DNA from: Senegalimassilia faecalis
GTDB lineage: Bacteria; Actinomycetota; Coriobacteriia; Coriobacteriales; Eggerthellaceae
NCBI RefSeq assembly: GCF_004135645.1
Contig: NZ_SDPW01000001.1
Location: 682,001-746,000 of the forward strand
Length of the DNA stretch: 64,000 nt
Direction of reading: 5' to 3'
Made by a program: the position numbers and the translations under genes
Shown here: piece by piece, positions 29,416 to 38,772 of the stretch
Numbering within the stretch: the stretch's first letter is position 1
How the letters are laid out: each line of letters starts with the position of its first letter
Notes under the pieces: model-generated
The model's database searches: none
Told to the model about the DNA's origin: nothing
What the model saw: the letters and a program-made list of their open reading frames with translations, nothing else

Positions 29416-30372
29416 CTAGTCGACCGCCAGGACCTGCGCCTGCGTTGGCTTGCCGGAAAAGTCCAGCTCACCGGTAAGTTCGCGCGTTTTCTCCACGGTA
29501 TAGCCGGGCTGATCGAACGCGGCGATAAGCGTTTTGGCCTTGCCCTGCGCCTGCTCGAACAAATCCCAGAAGCTGGTGGTGCGCACATCGCCGGTGAACG
29601 GATTCGTCCAAGGGGCGCGCTCGTGGTTTGCGAACACGCTTTCGGTCGACTCGATGGCGCGGTGGCTCATGGACTGATAGAACGAATGCGGGCGCATCAC
29701 GCGCTCCACACGGCCGATGACATCGCGCTTCATGCCCGATGGCGAATAAAACAGCGCCTGCACGCGGCGGAAGCACCGCACGGACAGGTCGAACAAGTTC
29801 GACGGCACGATTTCGCCGTACACGTTCAGGGCAATGTAGGCGTACATCTTCGACACGGCGCGCAACACGAACGGGCTGGCGTGCAGAATCTCGCGCGAGG
29901 GGTTGAACGTTGCGATGGTGTCGCCACGCTTGACGAACAGCACCATCTCGTCGAATTCGCTTTCGATGACGCCGTGCACCTCGCTGCCGTCGTCGCGCGT
30001 CAAGCCGGGCTCGCCGGCATCGCACAGGGCGTATTCGTTGCAGTACACCAGCGGGTGCATGGTGGAATCAAGCGCATAGTGGCACAGAAAACCCAGCGCA
30101 TAGGCGCGGCCAACGGCCTGCTCTTCCTCGTCAAGCACATCAAGCGATTCCTTAAACGCAGCCAAAAGCTCGGCGGGTTTCGACGAATGCATGGTGTTGC
30201 CCAGCTTGTGGTACTGGGTGATGCGCAGGCTTGCCACAGCGTAGAACAGCGGGTCGGGGCCCTGGTTTCCCAGTAAGAACGCGTCGGCTTCGTCGCGCGA
30301 GCCGCCGATGGTCTGGAACAGGCAATCGTAGACGTCGCGGCCGAAGAAATCGTGGGTGATGATCGCAGGCAT
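29416..30372 (-). CDS. Zinc-dependent phospholipase C family protein
   Basis: 318 aa starting MPAIITHDFFGRDV. The N-terminal half matches the Zn_dep_PLPC domain: an early THD, the FLLGNQGPDPLFY motif, and AYALGFLCHYALDSTMHPLVY with the metal-binding histidines H-x3-D-x3-H. There is no signal peptide, so it is probably cytoplasmic, like many family members in Clostridia and Coriobacteriia whose substrate is unknown. The gene is 50 bases upstream of the TRIC gene on the same strand and may be cotranscribed with it. The C-terminal half carries no clear motif. Confidence 0.87.
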   Translation of the reverse strand: MPAIITHDFFGRDVYDCLFQTIGGSRDEADAFLLGNQGPDPLFYAVASLRITQYHKLGNTMHSSKPAELLAAFKESLDVLDEEEQAVGRAYALGFLCHYALDSTMHPLVYCNEYALCDAGEPGLTRDDGSEVHGVIESEFDEMVLFVKRGDTIATFNPSREILHASPFVLRAVSKMYAYIALNVYGEIVPSNLFDLSVRCFRRVQALFYSPSGMKRDVIGRVERVMRPHSFYQSMSHRAIESTESVFANHERAPWTNPFTGDVRTTSFWDLFEQAQGKAKTLIAAFDQPGYTVEKTRELTGELDFSGKPTQAQVLAVD

Positions 30373-30558
30373 TCCGTGTCCCCGTTTCTCGTGTGTCTGA
30401 CATTCATTTTACGTGGATGATTATAGCCATCATATACAATGAGGTGCGCGTCGCGCCGCGGCGTTTAACGGACATGCACAAATCGGCGAAAGCCGACGCT
30501 GCTTCGCCGCCGCCAATGCTTCGGTGCGCAAAGCGTGCAGCAAGAATAAGGAGCAACC

Positions 30559-31797
30559 ATGGGATTCGGCCTTCGCAGCCTGTCGAAACGCGAGCGCAGC
30601 TGGGTGCTATACGACGTGGGCAATTCCGCTTACGTCATGCTGTCGGCTACGTTGATTCCCATCTATTTCGCCGCCATTGCCGACCCAGGCTCTTCTGCGG
30701 TGGTGGCCTGGGGCTATGCAACCACCGTGGCCTCGCTGGTGCTGGCGCTGCTTATGCCGTTTTTAGGCAGCTTGGCCGACCTGAAGGGCAACAAGAAGAA
30801 GTTTTTGGCTGGCACCATCGGCACCGGCGCCGTGTCGCTTGCCGTTATGGGCATACCTGACGACGCGATGGTGTTTTTGGTGCTGTACGTGTTCTCGTCG
30901 GTGATGCTGAACGCGTCCATGGTGTTTTACGACGCGTTTTTGGTGGACGCCACCGAGCAGGACCGCTACGATGAGGTGTCGTCGCAGGGCTATGCGTGGG
31001 GCTACATCGGGTCGTGCATCCCGTTCATCGTGTGCCTGGTCATCGTGCTGTTCGGCAGCTCGGTGGGCATCAACCAGCTTGACGGCATTCGCATCTCGTT
31101 CGTGATCACGGCCGCGTGGTGGGTGGCGTTTTCCGTGCCCATCTGGCGCGACGTGCACCAAACGCACTTCAAGCCACGCGAGTCGCACCTGTTCCGCCGC
31201 ACGCTCGCGGGCTTGGTGGGCACGTGCAAGAAGATTGCGCACGACAAGCGCCTGCTCATGTACATGCTGGCGTTCTTCTTCTACATCGACGGCGTGCACA
31301 CCATCATCACCATGTCCACCAGCTACGGCACCGATCTGGGCATCGACTCCACGCAGCTGGTGCTGGCGCTTCTGCTGACGCAGTTCGTGGCGTTTCCCTC
31401 CGCCATTGCCTATGGCCGCTTGGCCGGGCGCTTCGGCACGAAGAAGCTGCTGCTGGTGGCCGTGTTCGCGTATTTCTGCATCACGCTGTTCGCGGCGTTC
31501 TTCCTGCGCTCGGCCGCTGAGTTCTGGGTGCTGGCCGTGTGCGTGGGTTTGTTCCAGGGCGGCATCCAAGCGCTGTCGCGCAGCGAGTTCGGCAAGCTTA
31601 TCCCGAAGGAGCACGCGAACGAGTACTACGGCTTCTTCGACATCTTCGGCAAGTATGCCACCATCATGGGCACGCTGCTGGTAAGCGTGTTCACCCAGGT
31701 CACAGGCTCTAGTTCTTACGGCGTGCTCAGCGTAGCCGTGCTGTTCGTCATCGGCTTCGTGCTGCTGTGGAAGATGCCCGAAGGCGAAGCGGAGTAA
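30559..31797 (+). CDS. MFS transporter, UMF1/Atg22-like
   Basis: 412 aa with AATAAGGAGCAACC before the ATG. Twelve hydrophobic segments; the N-terminus LSKRERSWVLYDVGNSAYVMLSATLIPIYF is the hallmark of the UMF1 (vacuole effluxer Atg22-like) MFS family. Other family traits are the long SSQGYAWGYIGSCIPF segment and a central RDVHQTHFKP loop. In eukaryotes this family exports amino acids from vacuoles; bacterial substrates are unknown. The gene is solitary and converges on the MBL hydrolase gene. Its stop is two bases from a long GTGGGACAAAGGGAC palindrome. Confidence 0.9.
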   Translation: MGFGLRSLSKRERSWVLYDVGNSAYVMLSATLIPIYFAAIADPGSSAVVAWGYATTVASLVLALLMPFLGSLADLKGNKKKFLAGTIGTGAVSLAVMGIPDDAMVFLVLYVFSSVMLNASMVFYDAFLVDATEQDRYDEVSSQGYAWGYIGSCIPFIVCLVIVLFGSSVGINQLDGIRISFVITAAWWVAFSVPIWRDVHQTHFKPRESHLFRRTLAGLVGTCKKIAHDKRLLMYMLAFFFYIDGVHTIITMSTSYGTDLGIDSTQLVLALLLTQFVAFPSAIAYGRLAGRFGTKKLLLVAVFAYFCITLFAAFFLRSAAEFWVLAVCVGLFQGGIQALSRSEFGKLIPKEHANEYYGFFDIFGKYATIMGTLLVSVFTQVTGSSSYGVLSVAVLFVIGFVLLWKMPEGEAE

Positions 31798-31799
31798 GG

Positions 31800-31832
31800 A
31801 GTGGGACAAAGGGACTGTCCCTTTGTCCCACT
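31800..31832. repeat. Near-complete palindrome (REP-like) immediately after MFS gene
   Basis: Two exact 16-bp arms (31800-31815 and 31817-31832; AGTGGGACAAAGGGAC and its complement) flank a single central base. Such GGGACAAAGGGAC palindromes look like REP or MITE elements. First of three consecutive hairpins in this gap. Confidence 0.75.
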
Positions 31833-31864
31833 AAATAGAAAGCGCGAAGCGCGCCACAAATTTT

Positions 31865-31906
31865 CGAAGGCGCGCCACCGTCAAAAAAGATGGTGGCGCG
31901 CCTTCG
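31865..31906. terminator. 15-bp perfect stem hairpin between convergent genes
   Basis: Arms CGAAGGCGCGCCACC (31865-31879) and its complement (31892-31906) with a 12-base A-rich loop. It follows a copy of AGCGCGAAGCGCGCCAC (31841-31857) also present near 10790. It is positioned to stop transcription from both the MFS gene and the opposing MBL gene. Confidence 0.65.
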
Positions 31907-31920
31907 GCACTTCTTTGTGC

Positions 31921-31942
31921 GGGTTGAGCTTTCGCTCAACCC
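31921..31942. repeat. TTTCGCT-family hairpin
   Basis: GGGTTGAGC/GCTCAACCC with a TTTC loop, followed by TACGAATC. It shares loop and flank with the elements at 11743-11766 and 40490-40527. Confidence 0.65.
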
Positions 31943-31986
31943 TACGAATCGTGCGTGAGCAGGGGAAACTTACTCGCTAGCCCAAC

Positions 31987-32646
31987 CTACGCATAGAACG
32001 CGAATACTCGGCGGCGTTCGCCGGCTATGGTGGTGAGGCTGCCATGGCCGGGGAGGACTACGGTGTCGTCGGGCAGCGCGGCCAGGCGTTTGAGCGACTT
32101 GCGCATGGCCGACATGCTGCCGCCCTCGAAGTCCGTGCGGCCGATGGAACCGCAGAACAGCGTGTCGCCTGCAATAAGCACGGGCTTCGCTTCCGGATGG
32201 TCGCCGAACTGCGGGTCCAGGAACAGGCATATGCTGCCTTCCGTGTGGCCAGGCGTCATGATGACCTTCCAAGGCATGTTGCCGATTTTCAGCACGTCGC
32301 CGTGGTTCACGCGATGGTCGACCGGGCACGGCTCGAACGGACGCTCCATGCGCGACACGGGCTTTTTGCCCTCGATGGTGTCGGCGTCAATGGCCGACGC
32401 GATGACGGTGGCACCCGTGCGGCGGCGCAACTCGGCCGCGGCGCCCACGTGGTCGAAATGGCGGTGCGTCAGCACGATGGCGTCCAGTTTGCGCCCGCCA
32501 AGCGCCTCCATGATCACGTCGGGCTTGCACGACGGGTCCACCACAATGGTAGACACCCCATCCGTTACGAAGTACACGTTGTTCGCGATAGCGCCCAGCA
32601 CCGCGAACGACACGTCCACGCACGTTCCCTTAACCTTATAAGCCAC
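31987..32646 (-). CDS. MBL-fold metallo-hydrolase (glyoxalase II-like)
   Basis: 219 aa from a GTG start with AAAGGGGAACAAC upstream. The metal motif THRHFDHVG (H-x-H-x-D-H, about 57-65), TPGHTEGSICLF (third His), the Asp in IAGDTLF and the final PGHGSLTT His are all present, so the dinuclear zinc site is complete. It begins CVDVSFAVLGAIANNVYFVTDG as in hydroxyacylglutathione hydrolase-like proteins, but it lacks the C-terminal glyoxalase II domain. It is probably a thioester hydrolase or persulfide dioxygenase-like enzyme with unknown substrate. Monocistronic. Confidence 0.92.
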   Translation of the reverse strand: MAYKVKGTCVDVSFAVLGAIANNVYFVTDGVSTIVVDPSCKPDVIMEALGGRKLDAIVLTHRHFDHVGAAAELRRRTGATVIASAIDADTIEGKKPVSRMERPFEPCPVDHRVNHGDVLKIGNMPWKVIMTPGHTEGSICLFLDPQFGDHPEAKPVLIAGDTLFCGSIGRTDFEGGSMSAMRKSLKRLAALPDDTVVLPGHGSLTTIAGERRRVFAFYA

Positions 32647-32878
32647 GTTGTTCCCCTTTCCAGAGAAGCATCAAAGCGAATGCGCCAAGCGGCCATCCGC
32701 AGAAATCCCCAGTTCAGCACACTGCCAGCAAAACCACTCCCAACAGTCACGCAAAGCATCGGCACCACGCGCGTTAATTCCCAACCCGGGCAGTACGCCA
32801 ACCAATCTCGCAATCGCGCATTCCGCGAAATACGCTAGGCGCCGCGAGCCACTCTCCAATCAGCGCGCACACCCGCCG

Positions 32879-35275
32879 TTAGTTCGACGGCGCACCCACT
32901 TTCGGCACCATGCGGCGCGCGTCGAACACGCCTTCAAGCCCCTTGAGCTTGCTTAAGATGATGTCGATGTGCGTGATGTCGCTGACCTGGAACAAAAAGC
33001 GCATCTCCACCATACCGTCGCGATGCGACACCGTGTTCGACGACAGCACGTTCGCGCCCATGTCGGACAGCACGCCCACCACGTCGGACAGCAAGCGCAG
33101 GCGGTCGAGCGCCTCGATGTACACCTCCACCTTGAACGACGTGTTCTTCGGCAAATCGCTTTCCCAGCGCACCTTCATGATGCGCTCGGGCTGCGCCATC
33201 AGCTCCTTGGCGTTCGGGCAGTCGCGGCGATGCACCGACACGCCGCGCCCGCGCGTGACGAAGCCGATGATCTCGTCGCCCGGCACGGGGTTGCAGCAGC
33301 GCGACAGGCGCACGAGCGCGCCCTCCACGCCTTCCACCACCACGCCGTTCGAGCTTTTCGTCTGCTGCTTCTTCGGCTTGTTCACCAGCGTGAGCATTGG
33401 CGGCAGCTTACCCGTGGTCATGGCCTCGGCGGCAAGGTTCAGCGGGTCGGGCTGCTCGTCGGTTTTCTTCCCCAGCTCGGTGAGCAGGCGGTTTGCCACC
33501 GACTGCACGCTTTCCTTGCTGGTGCCGATGTTCACCAGCATGTCATCGGCGTCTTTGTAGCCCATGTGGTCGGCCACGGTGCGCAGCGCGCGCTCCGAGC
33601 GAGCGTTCGAGATGCCCAGCCCGTGCTTGCGCATCTCGCGGCCCAGCTTGTCGCGGCCGTTCAGCAAGTCGTCAGCACGGCTGACCTTGCTGAAATACGA
33701 GCGGATCTTGTTGCGCGCCGACGGCGTTTTCACGATGTTCAGCCAGTCGCGGCTGGGGCTTGCCGACTTCTGCGTAAGGATTTCCACGCGGTCGCCCAGC
33801 TGCAGCTCGTAGGCCAGCGGCACAATGGCGCCGTTGACCTTCGCGCCCACGCAGTGGTTGCCCACCTCGGTGTGGATGGCATAGGCGAAGTCCACAGGCG
33901 TGGAGCCGGCGCGTAGGCTCATGGCCTCGCCTTTCGGCGTGAACACGAACACCTCGGTAGGCGCCAGGTCCACCTTCAGGTCCTTCAGAAACTCGCGCGA
34001 ATCGTGCGTTTCGTCCTGCCAGTCCACCATCTCGCGCAGCCAGGCCAGCTGCTTGTCCATGGCGTCGTTGCTGCCGCGGCCGCCCTTTTCCTTGTAGCGC
34101 CAGTGCGCCGCCACGCCGTACTCGCTTTGGCGGTGCATCTCTTCCGTGCGGATCTGCACCTCAAGCGGACGACCCGCCGGGCCGATGACCGTGGTGTGCA
34201 AGCTTTGGTACATGTTGAACTTCGGCATGGCAATGTAGTCTTTGAACCGCCCGGGCATGGGGTGCCACAGCGTGTGCACCGCGCCCAGCGCCGAGTAGCA
34301 GTCCTTCACCGATTTCACGATGATGCGCACGGCAATGAGGTCGTAGATCTCAGAGAAGCCTTTGCCCTTCTTCGCCATTTTCTGGTAGATGCTGTACAGG
34401 TGCTTGGGGCGGCCCATGATCTGCGCCTGGATGCCAACTTTGTCCATTTCGCCGCGCAGCACGGAAATGACCTGCTCAAGGTACTCTTCGCGTTCGGCGC
34501 GGCTTTCGGTGACCATGCGCGAAACCTGCTTGAACTTGTTCGGCTCCAGGTAGTAGAAGCTTAGGTCCTCAAGCTCCCACTTGATGGAGTTGATGCCCAG
34601 ACGGTGCGCGATAGGCGCGTAGATTTCCAGCGTCTCGCGCGACTTGAAGATGCGGCGGTCTTCTTTCAGCGCCGCCAGAGTGCGCATGTTGTGCAGGCGG
34701 TCGGCCAGCTTGATGACGATGACGCGGATATCCTTGCTCATGGCAACGAACATCTTGCGGATGGTGGCCGCCTGCTCGTCGGTAAGCGTTTCCACCTCGA
34801 TGCGCGTGATCTTCGTGACGCCGTCCACCAGCTGCGCCACATGCGGGCCGAACTCCTGCTCCACCAGCTGGCTGGTGACGTCGGTGTCCTCCACCGTGTC
34901 GTGCAGCAGCGCCGCACACAGCGTTTCCACGTCCATGCGCAAATCGGCCAGGATGATGGCCACCTCCACCGGGTGCGCGATGAACGGCTCGCCCGACTTG
35001 CGGCACGCGCCCTCATGGGCGGCGGCGGCGAACTTGAATGCCTTCGCCAGCTTGTCCTCTTCGGCGTCGGTAAGGTAGCTGCGCGTCATGTCCTGCAGCT
35101 CGGCGAAGCGCTGCTCGGGGGTTTTCTCGCCTTTCGGCAGCACTTTCGTGGCCTCGGTGGAGAATGCCTTCTCGGCCACGTGCGGGCGCCCGAGCAGGTT
35201 GTCCTCTACCGTTTGACGTGCGGTTTCGGGCGCGGCGCCCAGAAGATCACCTTGCTTGTTATTCTGCTTCGTCAT
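32879..35275 (-). CDS. rel: Bifunctional (p)ppGpp synthetase/hydrolase (RelA/SpoT homolog, Rsh)
   Basis: 798 aa from the ATG at 35275 (AAAGGGGGCTCAGC upstream). The HD hydrolase domain shows HEGACRKSGEPFIAHPVEV and LLHDTVEDT. The synthetase domain shows YSIYQKM, the bifunctional-type RFKD motif in PGRFKDYIAMPK, and LEVQIRT. TGS (VFVFTPKGEAMSLRAGSTPVDFAYAIH), a zinc-finger/RIS region (CCNPVPGDEIIGFVTRGRGV) and a C-terminal ACT domain follow. The intact HD pair and RFKD motif predict both synthesis and degradation of the alarmone. The start overlaps the end of recJ by 17 bases, implying translational coupling. About 70 N-terminal residues precede the HD domain. Confidence 0.96.
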   Translation of the reverse strand: MTKQNNKQGDLLGAAPETARQTVEDNLLGRPHVAEKAFSTEATKVLPKGEKTPEQRFAELQDMTRSYLTDAEEDKLAKAFKFAAAAHEGACRKSGEPFIAHPVEVAIILADLRMDVETLCAALLHDTVEDTDVTSQLVEQEFGPHVAQLVDGVTKITRIEVETLTDEQAATIRKMFVAMSKDIRVIVIKLADRLHNMRTLAALKEDRRIFKSRETLEIYAPIAHRLGINSIKWELEDLSFYYLEPNKFKQVSRMVTESRAEREEYLEQVISVLRGEMDKVGIQAQIMGRPKHLYSIYQKMAKKGKGFSEIYDLIAVRIIVKSVKDCYSALGAVHTLWHPMPGRFKDYIAMPKFNMYQSLHTTVIGPAGRPLEVQIRTEEMHRQSEYGVAAHWRYKEKGGRGSNDAMDKQLAWLREMVDWQDETHDSREFLKDLKVDLAPTEVFVFTPKGEAMSLRAGSTPVDFAYAIHTEVGNHCVGAKVNGAIVPLAYELQLGDRVEILTQKSASPSRDWLNIVKTPSARNKIRSYFSKVSRADDLLNGRDKLGREMRKHGLGISNARSERALRTVADHMGYKDADDMLVNIGTSKESVQSVANRLLTELGKKTDEQPDPLNLAAEAMTTGKLPPMLTLVNKPKKQQTKSSNGVVVEGVEGALVRLSRCCNPVPGDEIIGFVTRGRGVSVHRRDCPNAKELMAQPERIMKVRWESDLPKNTSFKVEVYIEALDRLRLLSDVVGVLSDMGANVLSSNTVSHRDGMVEMRFLFQVSDITHIDIILSKLKGLEGVFDARRMVPKVGAPSN

Positions 35276-38200
35276 GCTGAGCCCCCTTTGCTTGAGCATC
35301 GCTGGGAAGGATAGGATGCGACACGCGGCGCTGCAGGTCGGCGGCGTTGCTGCGCATGACCCAATCGCGGAACGTGTGAAAGATCTCGCGCTCGTCAAGG
35401 CCCTCGCGGTAGCGCACGCTGTCGGTGAGCTGCACCTTCGATTGCGTGTCCTTCACGTGGATGGAACGCACCAGGCCGTCGGGCCCGAACATGGCGTGCG
35501 CCTCGATAAGCCCCAGCTCGCGGAACACCGCAACGGCGCACGTGACCGACGAGGTGTTCACGGGGAATATGTCGGTGGACACGTTTTTGGCCAGCTCGGC
35601 ATCGCTGGTGGTGAAGAACAGCGTGTCGCTGGCGCGCTGCATGTCGCGCAGCTTGCGGTACACCTGCGCTAGGCTGTCGTGACATGGCGTCATATCGGCT
35701 AAGATGCGCTCGTTGAGCGCGCAGTCGTTGCGGCTGAACAGCAGGTGCACGCACGCGGGCTTGCCGTCGCGGCCGGCGCGGCCCGACATCTGGTTGAACT
35801 CGATTTCGTTGAACGGCATGTGGTACAGCACCACGTGGCGGATGTTCGGGATGTCAACGCCTTCGCCGAACGCGCTGGTGGCAATGAGCACCAGCAGCGC
35901 ATCGGTGCGGAACAGCTGCTCGATGCGCTTGCGCTCCGAACGCGACAGGCCGGCGTTGTAGAAGCCGATAAGCGGCGCCACCTGCGGCGCGTGCTTGCGC
36001 AGCGCGCGTGCAACGGCCACGGACTGCTCGCGCGAGTTCACGAACACCACCGTTTTCTCGCCCGTGGCTACCAGGTTTGCCAGATAGTTGTCGCGGCTGG
36101 GCACGTTGCGGCGGTCATCCAGGCGCAAGTTCGGACGGTCGGCGGAATCGAACACGCACACGTCGATGGGCAGCTCGCGGCGCACGGCAGCGGCGCACTC
36201 GTCATCGGCCGTGGCGGTAAGCGCCAGCACCGTGGGGTTGCCCAGGCGGCGCACGGCGGTGCCGATGGTGGCGTACGCGTCGCGCTGACCGGCGCGCGCC
36301 AGGCCCACGTGATGCGCCTCATCAACCACCACGAACTTCACGCGCCCGGTATAAGCGAACGAATCGGCGTGCCACGCAAGGAACTCCGGCGTGGTCAGCG
36401 CGATATCGACGCTGCCGTCGGCCAGGCCCGCGAATGCCCGCCTGCGCTCGTCCACCGTGGATTCGCCCGTAAGCGTAACCACGGTGATGCCGAAGCGCGC
36501 CAGCGCCTCGCGCAGGTGAAACGCCTGGTCAGCAATGAGCGCGCGCAGCGGATACACGAACAGGCTGGCCTCGTGGGCCGCCAGCGCGCGCAGCGTGGCG
36601 TGTACCTGGAACGTCAGCGACTTGCCACGCCCCGTGACCATGACGCCCAGCACCGAGCGGCCGGCCGCCAGGTTGTCCAGGATGTCGCGCTGCGCCTGGT
36701 GCAGCTGCCCGTCGCCGATGATGGCGCGCACGATGTGCTCCGTCAGCTGCTCGGGATCCTGCCGCGCCATGGCCTCCCACTTCACGCGGTTGACTTCAAG
36801 CTCGTTCTCGTATTCCTCGATGGCCTCGGGGTCGTGCGGCGCGTCGGCGCACAACTCCTCGTCGCGCGTGGCATACAGGTCGGACACGAAGCTGAGGTTT
36901 TCCGGGTTCAGGCACGCCTCAAGCGCGGCGCACGTGCGCGCCGGCGACAGCGATTTCAGCATGGCCTTCACGCTGCGGCGGTTCTTCCATTCGTCAATCT
37001 GCACCTCGAACGCCGCGTTGACCACGCTGTCCGTGGTCATAAGCGCCTTGATGTCGTTGCAGTGGAACATGATGCCCGCCACCGTGGTGCGGCCGTTGGA
37101 AAGCGAGCACGAGAAGTGGTTGCGCTCGGCGCCCACGGCGCGGCAGTGCAGCAGCGTGACATCGCGCGCCAGGTACACGGGCACGGAGTGCTCCTGCCCG
37201 AACGGCGCCAGCGCATCAAGTTGCGCCACGTTGCGCAGCGTCAGCTCGTCAAGGTTCACGCACGCGTCGATGGTGATAAGCGGATGAAACGCCCCCTCGG
37301 GCAGCGCGTCCATGTATTCGCACAGGCGGCGCTCGAATTCCGGCAGCTTTGCAGTGGGCAGCGTCACGCCGACGGCCGCCTCGTGGCCGCCGAAGCGAAG
37401 CAGCAGGTCAGAGCAGCTTTCCACCGCCTTGAACAAGTTGACCTGGCCAACGCTTCGCCCTGAACCGCGCGCTTCGTCGCCGTCGATGGTGAACAGCAGC
37501 GTGGGCACGCCGTACGTGTTGACCAGGCGGCTTGCCACAATGCCCTTCACGCCTTCGTGCCAGCCTTCGCCGGCCACCACCAGCGCACGCTGGCCCTTGT
37601 AAGTTTCGGCTGCCTGCGCCTTGGCGATCTCGGACAGCTCGGCCTCGATGGCGCGACGCTGGTCGTTGACGCTTTCCAGGCGTTGCGCCAGCTGGTTGGC
37701 CTCGTCGAAGCTGTCGGTGAGCAGCAGGTCAAGCGCCAGTTGCGCGTCGCCCATGCGGCCGGCGGCGTTCAGGCGCGGGATGATGGAGAAGCTTAAGTTC
37801 GTGGCAGTGACCTGCTTGGCCGTGGCGCCCGACGTTTCAAGCAACGCGGCGATGCACGGGCGCGGCGTCTCGTTGATATGGCGCAGACCGTCGGCCACCA
37901 GCGCGCGGTTCTCGTCGCGCATGGGCATAAGGTCGGCGATGGTGCCGAGCGTTGCGAAGTCGGTGAACTGGCGCCACAGGTGCGGCTTGCCGAAGCGGCC
38001 GCCCAGCGCCTGCACCATTTTCAGCGCCACGCCCACGCCGGCCAGAATGGCGCTAGGGCAGGCGGCGTCGCACTTCGGGTCGGCCACCGGCACGCCTTCG
38101 GGCACCAGGTCGGACGGCTCGTGGTGATCGGTGATGGCAACCTGGATGCCGCGCTGCTCAAGCAGACGCACCTCTTCCTTGCAGGCGATGCCGCAGTCAA

Positions 38201-38624
38201 CCGTTACCAGGAAATCGGGGTTGACCTGGGACAGGCGTTCGATGGCCGCCGGCGTGATGGCGTAACCTTCCTCGAAGCGGCGCGGAATGAACGGCGTGAC
38301 GGTGGCGCCAAGCGCACGCAAGCCGCGCGTCATGACCGTAGTGGCCGAGATGCCGTCAAGGTCGAAGTCGCCGAACACCAGGATGTGGTCGCCGCGACGG
38401 ATGGCGGCCTCAAGGGCATCGGCAACGTCCGCCAAGCCGGGAATGGTATAGGGGTCGCGCCAGTCGCGGTCAAGCGACGGCGATAAGAAACGGTTCGCAG
38501 CTTCCGGGGTGTCGATGCCGCGCGACACGAGCGTGGCCGCAATGAAGTGCGGCATGTGCAGCTCGCGTTGCAGGCAGGCAACAGCCTCGGGGTCCGCTGC
38601 CTTGATGTTGAATCTGGCAGACAT
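35259..38624 (-). CDS. recJ: RecJ exonuclease fused to a RecQ-like DEAH helicase
   Basis: 1121 aa, about twice normal RecJ. The N-terminal DHH nuclease has GDFDLDG (85-91, replacing the usual DYDVDG), VDCG (142-145) and TDHHEP (165-170). DHHA1 includes LRFGGHEAAVGV near 405, followed by the OB domain. From about residue 640 a superfamily-2 helicase begins: TGRGKSLTFQ (Walker A), ALIADQ, VVVDEAHHVG (DEAH), ALTATADDE, and QMSGRAGRDGKP (motif VI). The last ~150 residues (TCAVAVFRELGLI, KVQLTDSVRYREG) resemble the RecJ_C domain of Firmicute RecJ, so the helicase appears inserted before that tail. It should unwind and degrade 5'-ended single strands in repair. The ribosome site is weak. Confidence 0.92.
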   Translation of the reverse strand: MSARFNIKAADPEAVACLQRELHMPHFIAATLVSRGIDTPEAANRFLSPSLDRDWRDPYTIPGLADVADALEAAIRRGDHILVFGDFDLDGISATTVMTRGLRALGATVTPFIPRRFEEGYAITPAAIERLSQVNPDFLVTVDCGIACKEEVRLLEQRGIQVAITDHHEPSDLVPEGVPVADPKCDAACPSAILAGVGVALKMVQALGGRFGKPHLWRQFTDFATLGTIADLMPMRDENRALVADGLRHINETPRPCIAALLETSGATAKQVTATNLSFSIIPRLNAAGRMGDAQLALDLLLTDSFDEANQLAQRLESVNDQRRAIEAELSEIAKAQAAETYKGQRALVVAGEGWHEGVKGIVASRLVNTYGVPTLLFTIDGDEARGSGRSVGQVNLFKAVESCSDLLLRFGGHEAAVGVTLPTAKLPEFERRLCEYMDALPEGAFHPLITIDACVNLDELTLRNVAQLDALAPFGQEHSVPVYLARDVTLLHCRAVGAERNHFSCSLSNGRTTVAGIMFHCNDIKALMTTDSVVNAAFEVQIDEWKNRRSVKAMLKSLSPARTCAALEACLNPENLSFVSDLYATRDEELCADAPHDPEAIEEYENELEVNRVKWEAMARQDPEQLTEHIVRAIIGDGQLHQAQRDILDNLAAGRSVLGVMVTGRGKSLTFQVHATLRALAAHEASLFVYPLRALIADQAFHLREALARFGITVVTLTGESTVDERRRAFAGLADGSVDIALTTPEFLAWHADSFAYTGRVKFVVVDEAHHVGLARAGQRDAYATIGTAVRRLGNPTVLALTATADDECAAAVRRELPIDVCVFDSADRPNLRLDDRRNVPSRDNYLANLVATGEKTVVFVNSREQSVAVARALRKHAPQVAPLIGFYNAGLSRSERKRIEQLFRTDALLVLIATSAFGEGVDIPNIRHVVLYHMPFNEIEFNQMSGRAGRDGKPACVHLLFSRNDCALNERILADMTPCHDSLAQVYRKLRDMQRASDTLFFTTSDAELAKNVSTDIFPVNTSSVTCAVAVFRELGLIEAHAMFGPDGLVRSIHVKDTQSKVQLTDSVRYREGLDEREIFHTFRDWVMRSNAADLQRRVSHPILPSDAQAKGAQHDEAE

Positions 38625-38772
38625 GATAGGTACCTACTTTATGCAGCATTCCTAATAGTTCGCTTCCCATTGTCGCACAACAGGCGCCCCGCGCCACCGG
38701 GAAGTAACGCACCTGACATGTGGAGCTGCGGATGGTCAAACGCGAAGCACATCGAGCGCACAACAAGATTGT

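Noticed and set aside
38640-38772. Continuation of the PBP-domain fragment as an intact gene
   Set aside because: After the Y-N-V-E segment the frame loses family similarity and runs into recJ, so only a remnant is supported.
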